Assembly (NCBI GenBank): GCA_026261815.1
Contig: JAMPIT010000206.1
Location: 1,178,001 to 1,242,000 of the forward strand
DNA from: Monarcha castaneiventris obscurior
Taxonomy: Eukaryota > Chordata > Aves > Passeriformes > Monarchidae
DNA length: 64,000 nucleotides
Direction: 5' to 3'
Shown: one piece after another, positions 62,701 to 64,000 of the stretch
Numbering within the stretch: position 1 is the stretch's first letter
Layout of the letters: each line of letters starts with the position of its first letter
Translations under genes and position numbers: made by a program
The notes under the pieces: model-generated
What the model saw: the letters and a program-made list of their open reading frames with translations, nothing else
Databases searched by the model: none
What the model was told of the DNA's origin: nothing

Positions 62701-63476
62701 TTAGAACCAAGCAGCACTGGGCTCGTTACAACTTCCTAAGAAATAGGATAATTTTAGTTTAGAAGTAATACTGTCCTTTATGGAACCATATAACTCCTAT
62801 CACCTGGGCTGGTGAGCTCATCCCAGCAATCTCTGGAAGGAGTAGTGCTGTGTTGTGCTCTACCACTATCTCTGGTGGCAAACTGGCAACAGGGAAAGAA
62901 AAGCCACGTTAAAACAAGAAAGCATTAAGTCTGGCTTTTACAGCATTATGGATCACAATGAAAAATTAAGTGGGTGCCCGAGAAGGATGTGAATCTTACT
63001 GAGCATTGTGCAGTGTGTCACTATGAATCATGACAGTATTAGTTCTGCACTGCTACAACAGAATATTTTTAACCATGCATAGGTTACCAATACATTTCAG
63101 TGAGCATATATTCTGCATTTACTTATTTGCTTGAAGCATCATAGGAACAAAATGAGCGCATCCCCGGAATCTATTTTTAGAAAGGAACTTAGAAGAAATT
63201 TAGTTAACCACCCCTTAGTTTCCAAGATCTGTAGTCAATGTCCACAACTTGTGGCATCAGAAGATGAGGCAGAGAAATCAGAGAAATCCCTTGCACAGCT
63301 TTAACTTTGGACCTGATTTCGAAATTTCACTGTAACTGTATTTCAACTGTATACTTGGGGAATTTCTTTACCTTTCAATCGAGGACTATGCACATGCATT
63401 CTTTGCAGATGAAGATTTATTGGGATGAATTCTAGTGTTTTTTCTCCTTTGCTACAGCTTGACTTGAAGGAAGAAC
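6153..63476 (-). CDS. INPP4A: INPP4A gene, 3' portion (12 coding exons visible, incomplete at both ends)
   Basis: The gene encodes a magnesium-independent lipid phosphatase of the INPP4 family, which removes the 4-phosphate of PI(3,4)P2 to give PI(3)P and so tempers PI3K/AKT signalling on plasma and endosomal membranes. Twelve minus-strand exons join in phase to about 557 codons, running from a segment before [18 protein letters not shown] to the catalytic CKSAKDRT and ending in ALDCMR. Segments such as [31 protein letters not shown] and [19 protein letters not shown] resemble INPP4A as I recall it more than INPP4B, where I expect HEHGMAPQVFTQALECMR in the last stretch. The N-terminal C2 domain and the last coding exon fall outside the window. 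The introns are long and repeat-laden. INPP4B, or a separate INPP4A-like paralogue, is the alternative. Confidence 0.87.
6308..9559. other. INPP4A intron k-l
   Basis: The intron contains the solo LTR at 6800-7190. The rest (7191-9559) is AT-rich sequence with short A/T runs and nothing recognisable on either strand. Confidence 0.6.
6800..7190 (-). mobile_element. Solo retroviral LTR, same strand as INPP4A
   Basis: The element is bounded by a perfect 5-base inverted repeat (TGTCG at 6800, CGACA ending 7190). Read on the minus strand it has a TATA box TATAAAAA (6889-6896) followed about 15 bases on by AATAAA (6869-6874), then a short U5 containing TTTCTCGCCGTTCTCGGTAC. A poly(A) signal just ahead of a short R is the layout of alpharetrovirus/ERVK-like avian LTRs. 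No matching target-site duplication was seen and no internal retroviral sequence is attached. It lies about 490 bases upstream of the catalytic exon in the gene's sense direction. Confidence 0.8.
9560..9672 (-). CDS. INPP4A: INPP4A exon k, [14 protein letters not shown]
   Basis: This is a 113-base exon with acceptor TTTCCAG and donor GTAAGC. It encodes [20 protein letters not shown] and [17 protein letters not shown], ending on a codon boundary directly before the active-site exon. The basic KKRKN run and MWLAAT are the lead-in to the catalytic loop in INPP4 proteins. A sense-strand solo LTR lies in the following intron. Confidence 0.91.
12903..13445 (-). mobile_element. Solo LTR, same strand as INPP4A
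   Basis: On the minus strand this region begins TGTTATAAATG and ends CGTTTACTACA (TG...CA ends). It has a TATA box (TATAAA, plus-strand 13098-13103) and a poly(A) signal AATAAA (12948-12953) about 150 bases apart, as expected for U3-R-U5. It is richer in GC than the surrounding intron, with CCAAT-like motifs (ACCAAT) upstream of the TATA box. No clear target-site duplication was found and the outer limits are inferred from the TG/CA ends. The family is not recognised by name. Confidence 0.68.
13735..14240 (+). mobile_element. LTR-like element, copy 1 (antisense to INPP4A)
   Basis: The region is clearly homologous to 18985-19605. Shared landmarks in the same order are AATGTACCCCAGTTCTG, CCCTCAGATCA(T/C)TGGTCTCTG, GGTGTGGCTGCAATAA-like, a GT-rich stretch, then ACGCTTTTGGAAGATCACAGCA. 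The poly(A) signal has decayed to AATAAG. Repeated CCC(C)ATTGG boxes resemble U3 CCAAT elements. The exact ends are not certain. The copy looks old and somewhat deleted relative to copy 2. Confidence 0.7.
14510..14607 (-). CDS. INPP4A: INPP4A exon j, [19 protein letters not shown]
   Basis: This is a 98-base exon with acceptor TTCATAG and donor GTGAGT. It encodes [20 protein letters not shown] and [12 protein letters not shown] plus one base of the next codon. INQEN and [13 protein letters not shown] follow INPP4A as recalled. The following codon is TGT (Cys), where I recall Tyr in human INPP4A; INPP4B as recalled has Cys here. Confidence 0.91.
14608..17294. other. INPP4A intron i-j
   Basis: No mobile element could be named with confidence. 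A pyrimidine-rich stretch at about 15830-16260 is open for 141 codons on the plus strand but resembles no protein. An A-rich run lies at about 16588-16601. Confidence 0.5.
17295..17435 (-). CDS. INPP4A: INPP4A exon i, [14 protein letters not shown] to [12 protein letters not shown]
   Basis: This is a 141-base exon with acceptor TTCCTAG and donor GTAAGA. It encodes [34 protein letters not shown] and [12 protein letters not shown], ending AG so that the next exon completes Arg. The EHYVxEVxLPAxMF motif is INPP4A-like. With exon j, it is bracketed by two same-orientation LTRs of one family, at about 13735 and 18985. Confidence 0.92.
18985..19605 (+). mobile_element. LTR-like element, copy 2 (antisense to INPP4A)
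   Basis: This is the better-preserved partner of the element at 13735-14240, in the same orientation. It has a canonical AATAAA at 19320-19325 within GTGTGGCTGCAATAAATC, and CTTTATACCC about 115 bases upstream that could be the TATA box. Downstream comes a (GT)n run and then GATGCTTTTGGGAAGGTCGCAGCA. The two copies differ at many positions, so they are separate or very old insertions, and host exons i and j lie between them; they are not the two ends of one provirus. End points are approximate. Confidence 0.7.
19397..19426. repeat. (GT)n microsatellite inside LTR copy 2
   Basis: A run of GT dinucleotides interrupted by GTAC lies within the R/U5-like part of the LTR. Copy 1 has a shorter, interrupted GT-rich tract at the same place (about 14118-14150), so the repeat seems to have grown from a GT-rich stretch native to the element. 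Confidence 0.8.
20788..21390 (-). mobile_element. CR1 LINE, 5'-truncated, minus strand
   Basis: The left end, CAATGGTTTGGGTTGGAAGGGAC, is the reverse complement of the CR1 3' end. It is followed in order by the usual reverse-complement CR1 landmarks (GGGCATC, TTCCTCCTAACATC, CCATTCCCCCTTCTCCTATC, GGGTCCCAGAGCTGCACTCAGTAC, AGGTGGGGTCTCA). The (ATTCTGTG)n tail is lost. The 5' truncation point lies near 21390, where a plus-strand CR1 begins. It has no coding capacity. Confidence 0.9.
21398..22552 (+). mobile_element. CR1 LINE, 3' part with decayed reverse transcriptase
   Basis: This plus-strand CR1 starts in the reverse-transcriptase region and runs to the 3' end AATATTCTGTGATTCTG. Frames at 21404-21825 still show [36 protein letters not shown] and the catalytic FADDSKLGG motif of non-LTR reverse transcriptases. 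They fall in different frames, so the copy is dead. It abuts the minus-strand CR1 on its left, 5' end to 5' end. Confidence 0.92.
24245..24362 (-). CDS. INPP4A: INPP4A exon h, [12 protein letters not shown]
   Basis: This is a 118-base exon with acceptor CATGTAG and donor GTAAGA. The product is [20 protein letters not shown], then [18 protein letters not shown] plus CG of a split Arg codon. MLEDM and LPxITGRRE are family hallmarks leading into the C-terminal phosphatase region. Both splice junctions keep the frame with exons g and i. Confidence 0.92.
24363..25298. other. INPP4A intron g-h
   Basis: This is a short intron with no recognisable repeat or regulatory element. Confidence 0.6.
25299..25422 (-). 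CDS. INPP4A: INPP4A exon g, [12 protein letters not shown]
   Basis: This is a 124-base exon with acceptor ATTATAG and donor GTAAGT. It encodes [20 protein letters not shown] and then [20 protein letters not shown] followed by Y. One base A remains and is completed by GT of the next exon to Ser. The hydrophobic [10 protein letters not shown] stretch is a conserved helical part of INPP4 proteins and not a likely membrane span. Confidence 0.92.
25423..26926. other. INPP4A intron f-g
   Basis: The intron contains a CR1 at 26045-26580. The rest is AT-rich sequence without recognisable elements. Confidence 0.6.
26045..26580 (+). mobile_element. CR1 LINE 3' fragment with octamer tail
   Basis: The fragment shows landmarks in order: GAGGCCACATCTGGAGTGCTG, GAGAGGGTCCAGAGGAGGGACAC, GTGCCCAGCGACAGGGCA, AGCACTGGAACAGGCTGCCCAGGGAGG and GGACTGGATGATCTCCAGAGGTCCC. 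It closes with a short (ATTCTGTG)n array at 26550-26578. The tail and fairly intact sequence make this one of the younger CR1 copies in the window. It is antisense to INPP4A. Confidence 0.92.
26927..27099 (-). CDS. INPP4A: INPP4A exon f, [20 protein letters not shown]
   Basis: This is a 173-base exon with acceptor TTCTAG and donor GTAGGT. The product starts [20 protein letters not shown], then [20 protein letters not shown], and ends in [14 protein letters not shown] on a codon boundary. The [18 protein letters not shown] segment fits INPP4A; I recall INPP4B being quite different and shorter here. This is one of the best discriminators in the window. A CR1 copy ends about 350 bases downstream in gene direction. 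Confidence 0.92.
28680..28990 (+). mobile_element. Probable ancient CR1-like fragment
   Basis: The order and wording of TCTGGTGTACACATTTTAAA, GAAAAATGGAGAGCTTGCAGAACAGAGCTAC and GTAGACAAAAAGG match the plus strand of old CR1-type retroposons common to birds, turtles and crocodilians, as I recall them. Many indels separate the matching patches, so both extent and identity are tentative. A repeat-library search would settle it. Confidence 0.4.
29396..29690 (+). mobile_element. CR1 LINE 3' fragment
   Basis: Shared CR1 landmarks are AGATATTAGGACAAAATTCTTC, GGTTGCCCAGAGCAGCTGTGG, GGCCAGGGCGGATGGGGCTTTGAGCAGCC and the 3' end GAATGAGATGGTCTTTTAGG followed by TCCCTTCCAATGCAAACCATT. It is heavily 5'-truncated and antisense to INPP4A. 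Confidence 0.92.
29695..30240 (-). mobile_element. Ancient CR1-like LINE, reverse-transcriptase fragment
   Basis: On the minus strand a decayed frame retains [15 protein letters not shown] and, further on, KFADA. These correspond to the conserved S-x-LGPxLFxxFINDLP and FADD motifs of CR1-group reverse transcriptases, so the catalytic aspartates are partly lost. Downstream text (CAGTAGGGACAAATACCAAG) continues the CR1 order. It is much more diverged than the neighbouring CR1 copies, consistent with an insertion older than birds. It is dead. Confidence 0.7.
33710..33756. repeat. Perfect 17-bp inverted repeat (hairpin)
   Basis: AACTCCCTAATACATAC at 33710-33726 is the exact reverse complement of GTATGTATTAGGGAGTT at 33740-33756, with a 13-base spacer that itself contains another GTATGTAT. 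A further GTATGTAT lies at 33690. No terminal features of a known transposon were seen. Confidence 0.85.
37501..37645 (-). CDS. INPP4A: INPP4A exon e, [20 protein letters not shown]
   Basis: This is a 145-base exon with acceptor TTTTCAG and donor GTAAGC. It opens with [20 protein letters not shown], a strongly conserved INPP4 block, then LLEKD and a hydrophilic tail rich in Asn, Glu and Lys ending VLHTG. One base is left over and is completed by the next exon to Gly. The tail is where INPP4A and INPP4B orthologues vary most, so it is weak for assigning the paralogue. Confidence 0.9.
41280..41998 (+). mobile_element. Solo LTR, antisense to INPP4A
   Basis: The proposed ends form a perfect 7-base inverted repeat, TGTGCTG at 41280 and CAGCACA ending at 41998. 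Inside are a purine-rich tract, a poly(A) signal AATAAA within GTTAAATAAATAG (about 41854-41862) and a U5-like stretch ending CCAAATTTGTCTCAAACC. The layout resembles songbird ERV LTRs and the terminal CAAACCAG/CAAACCAA wording is shared with the LTR at 52721-53700. No target-site duplication was found. Confidence 0.65.
41708..41762. repeat. (GA)n microsatellite inside the LTR
   Basis: About 55 bases of almost uninterrupted GA/GGA dinucleotides lie upstream of the poly(A) signal of the LTR. It opens several spurious Arg/Glu-rich frames on the plus strand. Confidence 0.9.
44126..44338 (-). CDS. INPP4A: INPP4A exon d, conserved helix plus variable acidic linker
   Basis: This is a 213-base exon of exactly 71 codons, with acceptor TTCCTAG and donor GTAAGT. 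It starts [20 protein letters not shown] and [12 protein letters not shown], continues through a polar, less conserved linker, and ends [16 protein letters not shown]. The Ser/Glu/Asp/Pro-rich linker resembles the PEST-like, protease-sensitive region reported for INPP4A. Its sequence differs more from mammalian INPP4A (as recalled) than the flanking blocks do. Confidence 0.92.
44339..49633. other. INPP4A intron c-d
   Basis: No recognisable mobile element, RNA gene or exon was seen. A T-rich run lies at about 47571-47580 and AT-rich simple sequence at 47400-47460. Short open frames at 45055-45411 show no family resemblance. Confidence 0.5.
49634..49811 (-). CDS. INPP4A: INPP4A exon c, [14 protein letters not shown] region
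   Basis: This is a 178-base exon with acceptor ATCACAG and donor GTAAGA. The product starts [20 protein letters not shown] and continues through [17 protein letters not shown] to [13 protein letters not shown]. It ends on a codon boundary. The helical, Leu-rich stretch is characteristic of the middle of INPP4 proteins. A 23-base A run lies at 49903-49925, about 90 bases upstream of the acceptor in gene direction. Confidence 0.92.
49903..49925. repeat. A homopolymer near exon c
   Basis: This is a run of about 23 A on the plus strand (T on the gene strand) roughly 90 bases upstream of the exon c acceptor in gene direction. It may extend the polypyrimidine environment or be the tail of a lost retroposon; no element is attached. 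Confidence 0.85.
51040..51084 (+). mobile_element. CR1 3' tail remnant
   Basis: GATGGGTCCCTTCCAATTCAGC followed by ATTCTACGATTCTATGATT-like text is the extreme 3' end of a plus-strand CR1. Only about 45 bases are present, so it is either very strongly 5'-truncated or the last survivor of a decayed copy. Confidence 0.75.
52721..53700 (+). mobile_element. Solo LTR (about 980 bp) with target-site duplication
   Basis: The element starts TGTCCAGAAT and ends CAAACCAAGACA, giving TGTC/GACA inverted ends, and is flanked on both sides by TTTG (52717-52720 and 53701-53704), a 4-base target-site duplication. It is markedly GC-rich against an AT-rich intron. Its 3' part (AAAGAACTGTTATTCCTTTTC, GAGAGAAGGGGG, CAAGGGAGG, TGGCAGACGCCCGTC) matches what I recall of songbird endogenous retrovirus LTRs. 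A CTG repeat lies at 53500-53520. No gag, pol or env sequence is attached. It is antisense to INPP4A. Confidence 0.78.
53500..53520. repeat. (CTG)n triplet repeat inside the LTR
   Basis: About seven GCT/CTG units lie near the 3' end of the LTR. Read on the gene strand this is (CAG)n and begins the long LTR-derived frame with a run of Gln codons. Such repeats are prone to length change. Confidence 0.85.
57373..57415. repeat. Perfect 20-bp AT-rich hairpin with partial duplicate
   Basis: ATATAAATCATATATGACTT (57373-57392) is followed by TAT and then its exact reverse complement (57396-57415). A shorter copy of the core, ATGACTT-TAT-AAGTCAT, lies just before it at 57354-57370, so the region looks like a duplicated palindrome. 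It could form a cruciform in DNA or a hairpin in the intron RNA. Confidence 0.88.
58445..58695 (-). mobile_element. CR1 LINE 3' fragment, same strand as INPP4A
   Basis: The reverse-complement CR1 landmarks are AGATCTCCAAGACCATCGAGTCCAACC, ACTAAACCATAGCACTGAGTGCC, TTGAACATTTCCAGGGATG, TGATTCCACCATTTCCCTGGG, and GGGCACAGCTTGAGGCCATTTCC. The octamer tail is gone. It lies about 215 bases downstream of exon b in gene direction. Confidence 0.92.
58910..59018 (-). CDS. INPP4A: INPP4A exon b, conserved [15 protein letters not shown] block
   Basis: This is a 109-base exon with acceptor TTCCAG and donor GTAAGT. The product is [19 protein letters not shown] followed by [16 protein letters not shown]. 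This is one of the most conserved blocks of INPP4 phosphatases and identifies the family without doubt. It ends with AA, which joins the first T of the next exon to make Asn. A CR1 fragment lies about 200 bases downstream, in the following intron. Confidence 0.92.
59019..63371. other. INPP4A intron a-b
   Basis: The intron contains one ancient CR1-like fragment (59370-59690). The rest, 59691-63371, has no recognisable element; a short open frame region at 60580-61203 shows no family resemblance. Confidence 0.55.
59370..59690 (-). mobile_element. Ancient CR1-like 3' region
   Basis: The text GAGTCAAAAGAGACCATTACGATTG, GCATCTAATCTTGATTTAAAGATTGCAAGTGA, GAATTCACTGCATTCCC, CTAGTTTGAATTTG and GGAGAGCCCTGCTCTA follows, in order, the reverse complement of an old CR1-type retroposon that I recall from turtle, crocodilian and bird genomes. 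It is well diverged and has no tail. Confidence 0.65.
63372..63476 (-). CDS. INPP4A: INPP4A exon a (first visible), linker before the conserved core
   Basis: This is a 105-base exon with acceptor TTTTCAG and donor GTAAAG. It begins with two bases completing a split codon and ends with one base of the next, so it runs phase 1 to phase 1. The product reads [20 protein letters not shown], then [14 protein letters not shown]. The [11 protein letters not shown] stretch is typical of INPP4 proteins just before the [11 protein letters not shown] block. Joining its final G to the next exon's AT restores Asp, giving LKDALYDV. The upstream exon lies beyond 64000. Confidence 0.88.
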
Positions 63477-64000
63477 CTGAAAAACAAAAGTTTAAAGAAT
63501 CATTGCCTTAAGCATCCAGATATTTCTATCTTCCTTTTAAAGTGAGGATGATACCTGTATGTCAGGAGTCATCTTTAATTTACTTTTAATGTGTAATTGT
63601 ATATTACAAGATGAAAGGTTCACTAACTGAGTCTCAGCATGTATCCATACTGGAAGCAACAAAGCAGCTTTTAATTCACAGAACAATCTAACTTTTTTTT
63701 CTAGGAGATAGATACTTTTCCCTGCTCTCTGAAATCAGTCTACAGTCTGCTGGAGACAATGTAGCAGTTAATGTGCATTATGTTTATTCTGTGCTAAAAT
63801 CACAAGGGTACAGAGCTATGATGGCACTGCATTTTTCCAAGTAACATCTTTTTCTTCAAAGAAAAGCATTCTATTGAGCAGTCTATGCATTCTTCCTAGA
63901 AAGCTCAAATAAAGAAGCACAAACGGAAAGCTATAAATTAGTTCACAGGAGGCATGATGCCTTGGAAAAACAAAAACAGATGACTATGCCTGCATATTTC
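63477..64000. other. INPP4A intron upstream of exon a (incomplete)
   Basis: This is AT-rich intron sequence running off the window. No exon or repeat was recognised. Confidence 0.5.

Noticed and set aside
6153..63476. Assignment to INPP4B
   Set aside because: [37 protein letters not shown] and [14 protein letters not shown] agree with INPP4A as recalled, not with INPP4B; the alternative is kept only as a stated uncertainty.
1..64000. CRISPR arrays, tRNA, rRNA or bacterial-type operons
   Set aside because: No regularly spaced direct repeats, cloverleaf-like sequences or clustered intact genes were seen; all evidence points to a vertebrate intron-rich region.

Overview
This is vertebrate nuclear DNA, almost certainly avian and probably from a songbird. 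It is AT-rich and nearly all intron, and it carries CR1 retroposons ending in the bird-type (ATTCTGTG)n tail, several solo retroviral LTRs of passerine look, and decayed ancient CR1 copies. There are no prokaryotic features and no long single-exon genes.

The only cellular gene I can support is on the minus strand: the 3' part of an inositol polyphosphate 4-phosphatase gene, best matched to INPP4A. Twelve coding exons lie between 63476 and 6153. Each has AG/GT splice sites, and the reading phases join without a break across all eleven introns (1672 coding bases, about 557 codons). The last visible exon (6153-6307) carries the catalytic CX5R signature CKSAKDRT. The first exons, encoding the N-terminal C2 part, lie beyond 64000. 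The final coding exon should lie below position 1; I did not find it in 1-6152.

Layout from left to right: 1-6152, intron after the active-site exon; 6153-9672, two exons with a sense-oriented solo LTR (6800-7190) between them; 9673-14509, an intron with a second sense LTR (12903-13445) and an antisense LTR (about 13735-14240); exons at 14510 and 17295; 17436-24244, an intron with a second copy of the antisense LTR family (about 18985-19605) and two CR1 elements arranged head to head (20788-22552); exons at 24245, 25299 and 26927 with CR1 at 26045-26580; 27100-37500, a long intron with CR1 and older CR1-like debris; exon at 37501; an intron with an antisense LTR (41280-41998); exons at 44126 and 49634; 49812-58909, an intron with a roughly 1-kb solo LTR that still has a target-site duplication (52721-53700), a perfect AT-rich hairpin and a CR1; exon at 58910; an intron with an ancient CR1 fragment; exon at 63372.

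I see no novel multi-gene system. The points of interest are how mobile elements sit relative to the catalytic exon, an LTR-derived long open frame in the gene's sense direction, and the possibility that the locus is a diverged INPP4A-type paralogue. Family statements about INPP4A/INPP4B rest on recalled knowledge, not on a search.
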